From Comamonas testosteroni (GTDB lineage Bacteria > Pseudomonadota > Gammaproteobacteria > Burkholderiales > Burkholderiaceae_C), in the NCBI RefSeq assembly GCF_030505195.1, contig NZ_CP129672.1, positions 3,630,501 through 3,694,500 of the forward strand: a DNA stretch of 64,000 nt, in the 5' to 3' direction. Made by a program: the position numbers and the translations under genes. The first letter of the stretch is position 1, and each line of letters opens with the position of its first letter. The notes beneath the pieces are model-generated. The model had not been told where the DNA came from. It worked only from the letters and a program-made list of their open reading frames with translations, and ran no database searches. Shown piece by piece: positions 35,677-43,453 of this stretch.

Positions 35677-37620
35677 TTATCGCTCGGCCAGCACATGTTG
35701 GAACTGCATCAGGTACATGGCTGCCGTGTTGCGTGCGGTCTGCAGGATGGCCTGCTGGGCCGTGCCTTCACTGTCCAGCTCCAGGGCCATCTGCACGGCC
35801 AGCAGCCAGCGCTCCAGGTGGTTCTCGTCATTGGCGCCGTGGTATTCGAGAAAGCGGAAGGCATCGGGAGGCAGCGGCAGGCTCTGGCGCAGCAGGGGCA
35901 GCAGGCTGGGAACGATGCGCTGACCCGTGCCTTCGATGATGTAGATGGCACCCAGCAGGCCGATCGGGTTGGGCGTGGCAGCCAGGTTGTGCAGATAGGC
36001 ATTGAGCGCTTCGCCGCCGGGGTTGCGGCGCAGGCGGTTGATGTCTGTCTCGGTGCCGCCAGCCTTCAGATAGTCGCTGTGCAGAATCTTGAAGTCGTTC
36101 TGCTCCTCGCCTGCATGCAGGTCGATCAGTGAGGCGAGCGTGGCGTAGTCACCGGTCAGCGAGGCCGCGCCTTCGCGCATCCACAGACTGCCTTCGCGCA
36201 CCTGCGGAATCCAGTGGCTCATCCAGCGCAGATAGTCGGTGATCTGCAACTGGCGCGTGCGCATGCGCTGGAGCAGGGGCGTGCGCCAGACATTGCTGCG
36301 GTAGTCCTGCCAGATGCTGGCCAGCTCGGTCAGCAGTGGTGCCAGTTGCGATGGCGCAGCGGCCGGGTCATGGGGTGCGGCGATGGTGGATACATCGGGA
36401 AGAGCATCATCCGGCAGCGCTGCTGACTGTGCCGACTGTGCCGATTTCCGAGGGAAACCGGCCTCTGGCGTTTGCTCTGCACTCGCATCCGGCTCTACTT
36501 CCCATAGCATGTAGCCTGCGGTAAAGCGGCCCGACTCGGGGATGAAGCAGAGCACGGTGTCGCCTGCTTTCAGGCGCTGGCCCTGCTTTTGCAGAAACTC
36601 CGACAGCATGATGAAGATGGAGGCTGCACCCGTGTTGCCGCGCCAGGCCAGATTGCTCCACCAGCGCTCGCGTGCAATGCTGAGCTGGGCCTTGCCCAGC
36701 AGCTCGTCGACAACGGGGATGAAGCGCTCCGACGAGTAGTGGCAGAGAAAGTGGTCTATGCCGCGTTCGGGCACCCAGCCCTGGTGGGCAAGGGCTGCAT
36801 ATTCGTGAATGCAGACATCGAACAGATGCGGCAGCAGGCGAATGTCCTGGCGCAGCGCCAGAGCGCCTGCGGCCTCGGCATCGCTCCAGGCGGGGAAGTC
36901 CAGATGGCTTGTGCCGCGATCGGCCGTCAGGCCCAGTTGCATGCACACGGGGTAGTCGCCGGCAAAGCTGCGCTGGTGCGTCCACTTGAGCTTGAGGCGC
37001 AGTCCGTTGGCCTGGGGCAAGGCCTTGGGGCCGCCCAGCAGCACGGCGCCCGCGCCGTCGGACAGCATCCAGCGTAGAAAGTGGGCGTCAAAGTCGGCGT
37101 CATAGCCCTGGGCCGCAAAGCGCGAACGCTTGAACAGGCGCGAAGGCATTTCGCTGGCCACCGACAGGGCCAGCGCATGGGCGCCGCTTTCCACGGCCAT
37201 GGCAGCGGCCTGCATGGCGCCCACGCTGGCGGCGCAGACGCCGTGCACGGACAGCGTTTCCATGGGCGGGGCGGCCATCTCGCCCTGAATCATGCTGGCA
37301 AAGCCGGGCATCAGCGCATCGCCTCCCGAGGAGCCGCTGGACAGAAAGCCGATATCAGAGAGCTTTTTGCCAGCCAGAGCCAGGGTCTCCTCGATCGCGC
37401 CAGCTGCCATGCGGGCGTTGCTGAACACCGTCTGGCCTTCGCCATTGATGGCGTAGTGGCGAGTCTGGATGCCGTTCTCGGCCAGGATGCGGCGCTTGAT
37501 ACGCTCGGAGATGCGGCTCAGCGGTGCGACAAACGCATCCATGCCAGCATTGTCCACTGGGGCACCAGGCAGAAACATGCCGGCAGATTGCAGATAGACG
37601 TTGGAATAGGCAACAGGCAT
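35677..37620 (-). CDS. FabH-like ketosynthase fused to a haem-oxygenase-like diiron oxidase
   Basis: A 647-residue protein. Residues 1-375 are a thiolase-fold ketosynthase III/OleA-like domain with the Cys-His-Asn set: C129 (VHGVCAASVG), H294 (CHYSSERF) and N329 (WRGNTGAAS). A linker (about 376-425, Ala/Pro-rich) leads to a helical HDO-like domain, residues 430-640, with candidate metal ligands E505/E506, H514, E563, H594, D598 and H601; the last three form HxxxDxxH, typical of this superfamily. I infer acyl-CoA condensation then O2-dependent cleavage, desaturation or oxidation. GAGGA precedes the ATG. No fused counterpart of this kind is known to me. Confidence 0.82.
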   Translation of the reverse strand: MPVAYSNVYLQSAGMFLPGAPVDNAGMDAFVAPLSRISERIKRRILAENGIQTRHYAINGEGQTVFSNARMAAGAIEETLALAGKKLSDIGFLSSGSSGGDALMPGFASMIQGEMAAPPMETLSVHGVCAASVGAMQAAAMAVESGAHALALSVASEMPSRLFKRSRFAAQGYDADFDAHFLRWMLSDGAGAVLLGGPKALPQANGLRLKLKWTHQRSFAGDYPVCMQLGLTADRGTSHLDFPAWSDAEAAGALALRQDIRLLPHLFDVCIHEYAALAHQGWVPERGIDHFLCHYSSERFIPVVDELLGKAQLSIARERWWSNLAWRGNTGAASIFIMLSEFLQKQGQRLKAGDTVLCFIPESGRFTAGYMLWEVEPDASAEQTPEAGFPRKSAQSAQSAALPDDALPDVSTIAAPHDPAAAPSQLAPLLTELASIWQDYRSNVWRTPLLQRMRTRQLQITDYLRWMSHWIPQVREGSLWMREGAASLTGDYATLASLIDLHAGEEQNDFKILHSDYLKAGGTETDINRLRRNPGGEALNAYLHNLAATPNPIGLLGAIYIIEGTGQRIVPSLLPLLRQSLPLPPDAFRFLEYHGANDENHLERWLLAVQMALELDSEGTAQQAILQTARNTAAMYLMQFQHVLAER

Positions 37621-37637
37621 AGATCCTCAACAGGTTT

Positions 37638-38570
37638 TTACTTCACAGAGTCGGGTGGCATCTGCGGCTGGGTTCTTGCCGCGGGCCAGACCAGACCCAA
37701 TACAAACACGCGTCCCATATAAGGCAGCAGGCCACCCTCGTTCAATGAAGGTGTGACCCGTTGGCGGTAAATGCGCTCGTGCAGCCCGCTCAGGTCGGAC
37801 CAGTGGGCATGTGGGCATTCATGGTGCGCGGTGTGCAGGCCAATATTAAAAAGCAGGGGGTTGACCAGGCCTTCAAAGTTGCGCGCGTAGTTCAGCTCGA
37901 TACCCGGAGTATTGCGCTGCGCTCTGGTCAGTGGTCGGCCATCGGCGTGGGCATGCTGCAGATAGTTGGTGGCCAGCAGCCAGTGCAGACCGTGCAACTG
38001 GGGAACGATGATGAAGATCAACGCCTTTTGCCAGTCCAGCCAGAGAAAAAAGCTCCAGCTGCCCAGCCACAACGCGTATTGCCCCATGCAGTAGCGAAAG
38101 GCTCCAGGCCAGCGACGGCGCAGGTTGTTCAGCCAGCGAAAGAACAGCGGATACAGCACGAAAGCCGCCTGCACCGGATGAAGCAGATAGCCCCACAGAT
38201 GGTTGGTGTCGCCGCCCCACTCAGGCCGGTAGGTGCGAGCCAGATCGCGCGGTCCATGGCGAAATCGATGGTGATTGGCCACATGGGCGGGCCAGAACAC
38301 AAAGGTGGGGTGGCCTTGAAGCAGGGTCAGCCAGTAATCGGTGAAGCGGTTGGTCCAGCGCCCCCACCACATGCGCACATGGGTGTGGTTGTGGTGAATC
38401 ACGCCTACGCCCAAGGTCAGAAACAGCTCGATGCTGTAGAGAATGAAGCTGAAGCCATGCCTCCATTGCCACCACACGAGCAGCGGCAGCAGGAGCATGT
38501 AGAAGACGGATTGCCAGTCCCGCCAGTGGCGCAGGACTGGATACCGGCGCTGGCCTGGGTGCCTGCTCAT
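37638..38570 (-). CDS. membrane fatty-acid-desaturase-like enzyme
   Basis: A 310-residue protein with four or more membrane helices. The diiron His boxes are H59-H60-N-H62-T-H64, H96..H100-H101 (AHVANHH), H206/H208 (LQHAHAD) and H246..H256 (HTAHHECPHAH), arranged as in the desaturase/alkane-hydroxylase family. It would use O2 and reducing equivalents to desaturate or hydroxylate a lipid. It lies 17 bases above the ketosynthase fusion and abuts the sterol-desaturase-like gene upstream. No electron-transfer partner is adjacent, so it must be supplied elsewhere. Confidence 0.88.
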   Translation of the reverse strand: MSRHPGQRRYPVLRHWRDWQSVFYMLLLPLLVWWQWRHGFSFILYSIELFLTLGVGVIHHNHTHVRMWWGRWTNRFTDYWLTLLQGHPTFVFWPAHVANHHRFRHGPRDLARTYRPEWGGDTNHLWGYLLHPVQAAFVLYPLFFRWLNNLRRRWPGAFRYCMGQYALWLGSWSFFLWLDWQKALIFIIVPQLHGLHWLLATNYLQHAHADGRPLTRAQRNTPGIELNYARNFEGLVNPLLFNIGLHTAHHECPHAHWSDLSGLHERIYRQRVTPSLNEGGLLPYMGRVFVLGLVWPAARTQPQMPPDSVK

Positions 38571-39314
38571 TCAGTGAGTGGAGCTTTTGGGGGTGTTGTC
38601 TGCGGCCCGCGTGCGCATGAGCCGGTCCATGAAGGACAGCGCAAAGCCATAGTTGCCTGCCGGGCGCGCGTGGTGCAGATGGTGACGGCGGCTGGCGGCC
38701 AGTGGATGGGTATCGGGGACTGAGGGGAAAAAATCGTAGTTGGAATGGCCGATCAGATTCAGGATCAGGCTCAACACCGGCACAGAGGCCAACGACCAGA
38801 AATAGAAGTCATGCACCAGCATGGGCAGCAAGATGATGTTGCCCAGCATCAGCGCCTCGATGGGGTGAAAGCTGTAGGTGGACCAGGGCGTGGTCACCAC
38901 GGAACGATGATGGTCGCCGTGATAGCGCACCAGGCGGCGTGTGTGCAGCAGGCGGTGGTTGATCCAGAAGTGCACATCGTTCCAGATCAGCAGCGCAAAG
39001 ATCTCCACAGCGATGCGTCCAGCACTGGCTGTGGGCGAGAGCTGGGCCCAACCCAGTTGCAGAAAGCCCCAGGGAACGATCATGCCTATGCCGAAGATCA
39101 GTATGGAATGAAAGGACTGGCGCCATTCACGTTGCAACTGGTCGGGCTTGAGCGGACGTATATCCAGCGGCCTGCCGATACCGGCACGGGCAAGAGTTGC
39201 CGTCAGAGCACCCATGAGCAGACCGCCCAGCAGATAAATCCCCCCGAAAAAAACCAGGCCCAATGCCATGACTTGCCAGGCATTGAGTTGCGTGAACCAG
39301 GTACCAGCGTCCAT
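38571..39314 (-). CDS. sterol desaturase / fatty-acid hydroxylase superfamily protein
   Basis: A 247-residue membrane protein with four helices. Its His boxes are H115..H120..H124 (HFWINHRLLH), H132..H135-H136 (HGDHH), H150, H190 and H211-H212-x-H214-H215 (HHLHH). This family hydroxylates or desaturates lipids (sterols, hopanoids, ceramides, alkyl chains) using a diiron centre. It is first in the operon and its stop is immediately followed by the desaturase start. A long inverted repeat lies 40 bases upstream of its start. Confidence 0.9.
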   Translation of the reverse strand: MDAGTWFTQLNAWQVMALGLVFFGGIYLLGGLLMGALTATLARAGIGRPLDIRPLKPDQLQREWRQSFHSILIFGIGMIVPWGFLQLGWAQLSPTASAGRIAVEIFALLIWNDVHFWINHRLLHTRRLVRYHGDHHRSVVTTPWSTYSFHPIEALMLGNIILLPMLVHDFYFWSLASVPVLSLILNLIGHSNYDFFPSVPDTHPLAASRRHHLHHARPAGNYGFALSFMDRLMRTRAADNTPKSSTH

Positions 39315-39353
39315 GAAGGCTCCAAAAGCGGTGGCGCTGCCCTAGATACAACA

Positions 39354-39397
39354 ATGCGCCCAACGGCATAGCGTAAACCCATGCCTGTCGGGCGCAT
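39354..39397. promoter_or_regulatory. long inverted repeat upstream of the diiron/ketosynthase operon
   Basis: ATGCGCCC-AAC-GGCAT and ATGCC-TGTC-GGGCGCAT are inverted arms (13 of 13 core bases pair, with 3-4-base gaps) separated by 11 bases. It lies 40 bases upstream of the first gene's ATG on the minus strand. It could be an operator dyad or a leader hairpin. Confidence 0.55.
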
Positions 39398-39566
39398 GAT
39401 AAAGGACGCCGCAGTAGCTTCAACCGATACCCGGAGTAGCGCTCAGAGCACGGGATGTCGGAAAACTGGAGATGTCCCAACCGGGAGATGACCAGCAAGG
39501 GCTGCCCCGTAGCAAAGGCCGTCGTCCCCCTCTGAGGAAGACGCAAAGCGGCTCAGGGGGCGGCTT

Positions 39567-40565
39567 TTACTGCGCCGTGATGCCCTGCTCGCGAATGATG
39601 GTGCCCAGTGCCTTCACATCCTGCTGGATGCGGTTGCTCAGGCCTTCGGGCGAGCTGCCCACGGCTTGCCAGCCTTGCATGGACAGCTTCTGGCGCATCT
39701 CGGGCGTACGCACGATCTCGCTGACGGCGGCCGCCAGCTTGTCCACATGGGCCTTGGGCATGGACCTGGGTGCAGCCACTGCGTTCCAGATTTCCAGATC
39801 AAAGTTGTTGACGCCGAGCTCTTTGAGGCTGGGAAGGCCGGGAGCCAGCGGGCTGCGTGCTGCAGAGGTCACTCCGATGCCGTGCAACTTGCCGGCCTGA
39901 ATCTGTGTCATTGCCAGTGCCGGAGGGAGCATGGACAGCTTCAAGTCCCCGCCCTGAATGCCGTTGAACACCTGGGGGTAGCCGGTATAGGGCACATGCA
40001 CGGCCTTGATGGCCGAGCGGCTCTTGAGCAACTCCATGCCCAGATGACCCACGGTGCCGACACCGGGCGAGCCATAGCTCCATTTGTCGCCAGCCTTGGC
40101 GGCCGCTTCCATAAAGGCCTTGCCTTGTGGGGCCGACGCTGGGGCCACCAGCACCAGCGGAGCCACGCCGATCAGGCTCACGGGCTGCAGGTCCTTGATG
40201 GGGTCATAGCGCACGGCAGGGTTGAGCATCTTGGCAATGGTCATATTGCCGTTGATCATCACGCTGAAGGTGTAGCCATCAGCCTTGGCGACATATTCGC
40301 CGGCGATATTGCCGCCAGCACCCACGCGGTTTTCCACGATGATGGTCTGACCCAGCTTCTTCTCCAATGGCTCGGCCAACGCGCGGGCCGTCAGATCGGG
40401 CGAGGAGCCTGCGGGGAAGCCCACGATCAGGTGCAGGGGCTTGTCGGGCCAGTTGTCGGCTGCCAGGACGGCCGGAGCCATTGCTGTCGCCACCATGGCG
40501 ACTCCTGCTGCAACCAAGCTGCAGCGGGACAGGTTCTTCAAGATGCGCGAAGTGCGAATAGGCAT
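39567..40565 (-). CDS. Bug-family tripartite tricarboxylate receptor (TctC-like)
   Basis: A 332-residue periplasmic solute-binding protein. A Sec signal peptide ends near APAVLAAD (about residue 36). The Bug signature is WPDKPLHLIVGFPAGSSPDLTARALAEPLEKKLGQTIIVENRVGAGGNIAGEYVAKA, followed by VPYTGYPQVFNGIQGGDLKLSML. Bug proteins bind carboxylates or similar small molecules and pass them to TctAB or signal through TctDE; neither is adjacent, as usual for orphan Bug genes in Comamonadaceae. It stands alone between the operon promoter region and the rpoH terminator. Confidence 0.93.
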   Translation of the reverse strand: MPIRTSRILKNLSRCSLVAAGVAMVATAMAPAVLAADNWPDKPLHLIVGFPAGSSPDLTARALAEPLEKKLGQTIIVENRVGAGGNIAGEYVAKADGYTFSVMINGNMTIAKMLNPAVRYDPIKDLQPVSLIGVAPLVLVAPASAPQGKAFMEAAAKAGDKWSYGSPGVGTVGHLGMELLKSRSAIKAVHVPYTGYPQVFNGIQGGDLKLSMLPPALAMTQIQAGKLHGIGVTSAARSPLAPGLPSLKELGVNNFDLEIWNAVAAPRSMPKAHVDKLAAAVSEIVRTPEMRQKLSMQGWQAVGSSPEGLSNRIQQDVKALGTIIREQGITAQ

Positions 40566-40630
40566 GGCAGGTCTCTTTTGAATTCTTGATAGGCGATCGG
40601 TGTGCATGAGAACATGCATCAATGCCGAAA

Positions 40631-40659
40631 AATAAAAAACCCGGAAATTATCCGGGTTT
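40631..40659 (-). terminator. rpoH terminator
   Basis: On the minus strand AAACCCGGA and TCCGGGTTT form a 9-bp stem with a five-base loop, followed by TTTTATTTTT. It lies about 50 bases after the rpoH stop. Confidence 0.85.
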
Positions 40660-40707
40660 GAGGTTCAGCATTTCAGCCTTTTAAAGGCTTGGAGCGCATG
40701 TTGGCGT

Positions 40708-41682
40708 TTACGCAAACTCGGCCAGCGCTTTTTTCATCTTTTTCATGGCGGCTACCTCAATTTGGCGAATGCGCTCGGCGCTCACACCGTATTCGGCAGC
40801 CAGCTCATGCAGCGTCATGCCGCCAGAGCCGTCGTCATTGACCTTGAGCCAGCGCTCTTCAACGATGCGGCGGCTGCGGTCATCCAGGCCTTCCAGAGCC
40901 ATGACCAAGCCATCGGTTGCCAGATGATCGCGCTGGCGCGATTCGAGCATGGCTGTAGGTTCGTGACTGGCATCAGCCAAGTAGGCGATAGGGCCGAAGG
41001 CCTGTTCTCCATCATCACTGGGAGAGGGGTCCAGCAGCACATCGCCACCGGCCAGACGGGTCTCCATCTCAATGACCTCTTCACGCTTGACGTTGAGCTT
41101 TGCAGCGACCGCGTCAATTTCGTTCGAAGTCAGGGTCTCGCGCAGGGCCAGATCGTCGTCGGCCATGGCGGCATCGGACTTCAGGTCCTGCTTCATCGAG
41201 CGCAGATTGAAGAACAGCTTGCGCTGGGCCTTGGTCGTCGCGACCTTGACCATGCGCCAGTTCTTCAGGATGTATTCGTGGATCTCGGCCTTGATCCAGT
41301 GCATGGCGTAGCTGACCAGACGCACGCCTTGATCGGGATCGAAGCGTTTGACAGCCTTCATCAGGCCCACATTGCCTTCCTGAATCAGGTCGCCGTGAGG
41401 CAGGCCATAGCCCAGGTACTGGCGCGAGATGGAGACAACCAGACGCAGGTGGGACATCACCAGACGCCCGGCGGCGTCCAGATCATTGTGTTCTTTGAGC
41501 TTGCGAGCGTAGTCCTGCTCTTCCTCAAGGGTGAGCATTGGCATACGATTGACCGCCGAGATATAGGCATCCAGGTTGCCCAGCGGAGGTACCAGCGCCC
41601 AGGGGTTCGCGGGCGCCAGGGCAGTAGCAATGGCGCCGGAGGCAGTTTTCATTGCAGGTTTCCTTTCTTCCATGATCTTCAT
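40708..41682 (-). CDS. rpoH: RNA polymerase heat-shock sigma factor RpoH (sigma-32)
   Basis: A 324-residue sigma-70 family factor. Region 2 has LVMSHLRLVVSISRQYLGYGLPHGDLIQEGNVGLMKAVKRFDPDQGVRLVSYAMHWIKAEIHEYIL (region 2.4), the RpoH-box segment follows with KAQRKLFFNLRSMKQ, and region 4 has LHELAAEYGVSAERIRQIEVAAMKKMKKAL. It directs core polymerase to heat-shock promoters. GGAG lies seven bases before this ATG; an inner ATG 10 codons downstream also has AAAGGA. A perfect CIRCE overlaps the Shine-Dalgarno region, so HrcA control is expected. Confidence 0.96.
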   Translation of the reverse strand: MKIMEERKPAMKTASGAIATALAPANPWALVPPLGNLDAYISAVNRMPMLTLEEEQDYARKLKEHNDLDAAGRLVMSHLRLVVSISRQYLGYGLPHGDLIQEGNVGLMKAVKRFDPDQGVRLVSYAMHWIKAEIHEYILKNWRMVKVATTKAQRKLFFNLRSMKQDLKSDAAMADDDLALRETLTSNEIDAVAAKLNVKREEVIEMETRLAGGDVLLDPSPSDDGEQAFGPIAYLADASHEPTAMLESRQRDHLATDGLVMALEGLDDRSRRIVEERWLKVNDDGSGGMTLHELAAEYGVSAERIRQIEVAAMKKMKKALAEFA

Positions 41683-41683
41683 A

Positions 41684-41710
41684 TTAGCACTCCGTTAGAG
41701 AGAGTGCTAA
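41684..41710. promoter_or_regulatory. perfect CIRCE element (HrcA operator)
   Basis: The palindrome TTAGCACTC-N9-GAGTGCTAA matches the CIRCE consensus at all 18 arm positions. It lies one base from the rpoH start codon used here, so HrcA binding would block both transcription and, as an RNA hairpin, the ribosome-binding site. Confidence 0.93.
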
Positions 41711-41754
41711 AGACAAAGTTCCCACAGCTTTTGTTGGTTTTTGGCGGCGCAGGC

Positions 41755-41838
41755 TGTCGATTCTTCTTGAGTTTTGTTCTTTTCTCACTGAGTTTTGTGT
41801 CGATTTTTGTACTTTTCTCATTGAGTTTTGTACTTTTG
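41755..41838 (+). repeat. left IS21-like terminal repeat
   Basis: TGTCGATTCTTCTTGAGTTT followed by TGTTCT starts at 41755; over 26 bases it matches the inverted right end at 49851 at 22 positions. Inside are further copies of the TTGAGTTTTGT unit (41787-41838), the multiple terminal repeats typical of IS21-family ends. The tip lies 45 bp from the CIRCE. Confidence 0.7.
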
Positions 41839-42019
41839 GTACATGCTGGAATTCGTGTAACTCAATGATTTACAATGATTTTCTCGCTCTATTACTAAGT
41901 TTTGCAAACCGACGTCCCCCCGGATTTGAGTAGCGTCTGACTCTGGAGTCCAATCCCAAAGATAGAAGGAAACGCAAGCGCAAGAAGATCCTATATTGAC
42001 CCAGCAGAACCTGCACAGG

Positions 42020-42750
42020 TCAGGCCGCAAATGCAAATGCCTCAGCGGGTGTTCTCATGTTCAGCGCCTGGTGCGGGCGCCGGTGGTTGTAAAAGTGGAT
42101 CCAATCTCCAATCAGGCGGCTGGCATGCTGCAGCGATTCGAACCGGTGCCGATGCACGCATTGCTCCTTGAGCGTACGAATCACCCGCTCGACCAAGCCA
42201 TTCTGCTCAGGGCCGTGAAGCTGCTGCTGGTGAAGACCAGTCCATTGTCCGAGCGCAGTAGGAACGGAGCTGGCACGCGCCCGAATCGCACTTGATCTCA
42301 AAGCCGTCAGAGCACCAGCGCATGTTGCTCATCGGCACACTGACCTGGCCATCGTGAATGCGGCTCGAATGCCGTCGCTTGGGCACCTTGGGCAACAGCA
42401 GTCGATGCAGCGCCATGACTCGGTAGATGCGCTTGTGGTTCAGCGCCTGTTGACCTTGCGAACATCGCTCTCGATTGAGCAGCGCACCGGCGCGGCGATA
42501 GCCATAGCTGGGCAACTCGGCAATGTGGCGCCGCAGCTCGGCCAGCAAGAGCTCATCCTGGGTCGGAGTGCGGCCTCTGCGGCTGTCTTGCCAGTCGCCA
42601 GAGCGGTGATGCCGCACATGCAGATTCGAGCGCGCCACGCCCAGCACCGAGCAGACCGACTTCATTGGTCGTCCCCAGGCAACAACGGCGAGCGCGCAAT
42701 CCACTTTTTTGCTGCGGCGAGCTCCACGGCTTCCTTGAGGATCTCGTTCT
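42020..42750 (-). pseudogene. IS3-family OrfB transposase, deleted and frameshifted
   Basis: The N-terminal part ([42 protein letters not shown]) and DDE-domain start (MRWCSDGFEIKCDSG) are followed by a jump of about 40-50 codons and a frameshift to the C-terminal part GPEQNGLVERVIRTLKEQCV and FYNHRRPHQALNMRTPAEAFAFAA. The internal deletion removes the second catalytic Asp region, so it cannot encode an active transposase. A_AAA_AAG at 42704-42710 is the expected slip site for programmed OrfAB fusion. Confidence 0.8.
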
Positions 42751-43054
42751 CCAAGGTCTTTTTGCCCAGCACACGTTGCAGCTTGGCGATCTCGGCGCGA
42801 GCTGCGGCGAGTTCCGAAGCCGGCACAACCGCTTCGCCGGCGCTCACGGCCACCAGTGCGCCTTCGCGATCCAATCGCCGCCAAGTGAATAGCAAGCTCG
42901 CCGACACGCCCTCCTGGCAGGCCACGAGCGAGACGCTCATGCCCGGTTCATACGTCTTGCGAACCAAGGCAGCCTTCTCGGCAGCCGACCAGCGCCGCCT
43001 GCGCTGGTCTCGGATGATGACCTCAATCGTCTCTGTATGCCTAATCATATGCAC
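42662..43054 (-). CDS. IS3-family OrfA transposase
   Basis: A 130-residue HTH protein. [44 protein letters not shown] is the transposase HTH, followed by a leucine-zipper-like region ([37 protein letters not shown]). It is intact to its stop and overlaps OrfB. The A_AAA_AAG motif near its end would allow the -1 shift. Alone it would at most act as a regulator since OrfB is deleted. Confidence 0.85.
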   Translation of the reverse strand: MHMIRHTETIEVIIRDQRRRRWSAAEKAALVRKTYEPGMSVSLVACQEGVSASLLFTWRRLDREGALVAVSAGEAVVPASELAAARAEIAKLQRVLGKKTLENEILKEAVELAAAKKWIARSPLLPGDDQ

Positions 43055-43354
43055 AGTCCTATGCCTATCTCGAAGATAAGCGATGGACTGTGTCCGGAGA
43101 TTCAGGGGGCTATCTCACCCAAACGCTTCAAACTCGCTCCGCTCCATCAAATGCCAGGACTAAACACCTAGTGCTGTGTTGGCGATTGATATCACCGACC
43201 TAAGTTCTGAGGTCTTCAACTTTGGAGTGGTACGAGAATTTCGTAGTCCATTTCGGTGCATGGTGGGCTGGAATAGCGCATGTCCACGGGGATGGACGCA
43301 CGAAAACGGTGTTTGGGTGAGGGAGTCCGGCAATTTTCAAAGAGGAAACGTGAT

Positions 43355-43370
43355 TGGCACGGCGCTTGCT
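43355..43370 (+). promoter_or_regulatory. sigma-54 promoter
   Basis: TGGCACGGCGCTTGCT agrees with the sigma-54 consensus TGGCAC-N5-TTGCW; the invariant GG and GC are ten bases apart. It stands 85 bases upstream of the ABC importer's first ATG, so transcription would start near 43382. No clear NtrC-type enhancer was identified by eye. Confidence 0.8.
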
Positions 43371-43386
43371 TTGAGTGTTTAAAGCG

Positions 43387-43410
43387 CTTGTGTACAGGCA
43401 TGTATTCAAG
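43387..43410. promoter_or_regulatory. dyad operator candidate for the GntR regulator
   Basis: CTTGTGTACA-GGCA-TGTATTCAAG is an inverted repeat of the form CTTGNNTACA-N4-TGTANNCAAG, placed just after the expected sigma-54 start site. The same architecture occurs at 49540-49563 before atzF. Confidence 0.55.
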
Positions 43411-43453
43411 TGGCACGCGTTCTCTCTCTTTGACTCCTCTAAAAGGAATTGCC

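Larger units (their letters stand above)
41994..43113 (-). mobile_element. decayed IS3-family (IS2-group) element
   Basis: It contains OrfA and a damaged OrfB on the minus strand. The approximate right end is GATAGCCCCCTGAATCTCC near 43113 and the left end near 41994; the terminal repeats match only weakly, so the limits are rough. Confidence 0.65.

Noticed and set aside
41798..41840. TGTCGATTTTTGTAC taken as the outer IS21-like tip
   Set aside because: The copy at 41755 aligns better with the right end (22 of 26 bases); 41798 is an internal subrepeat.
43397..43420. Second TGGCACG near 43411 as another sigma-54 promoter
   Set aside because: The required GC at the -12 position is missing; only 43355-43370 fits.
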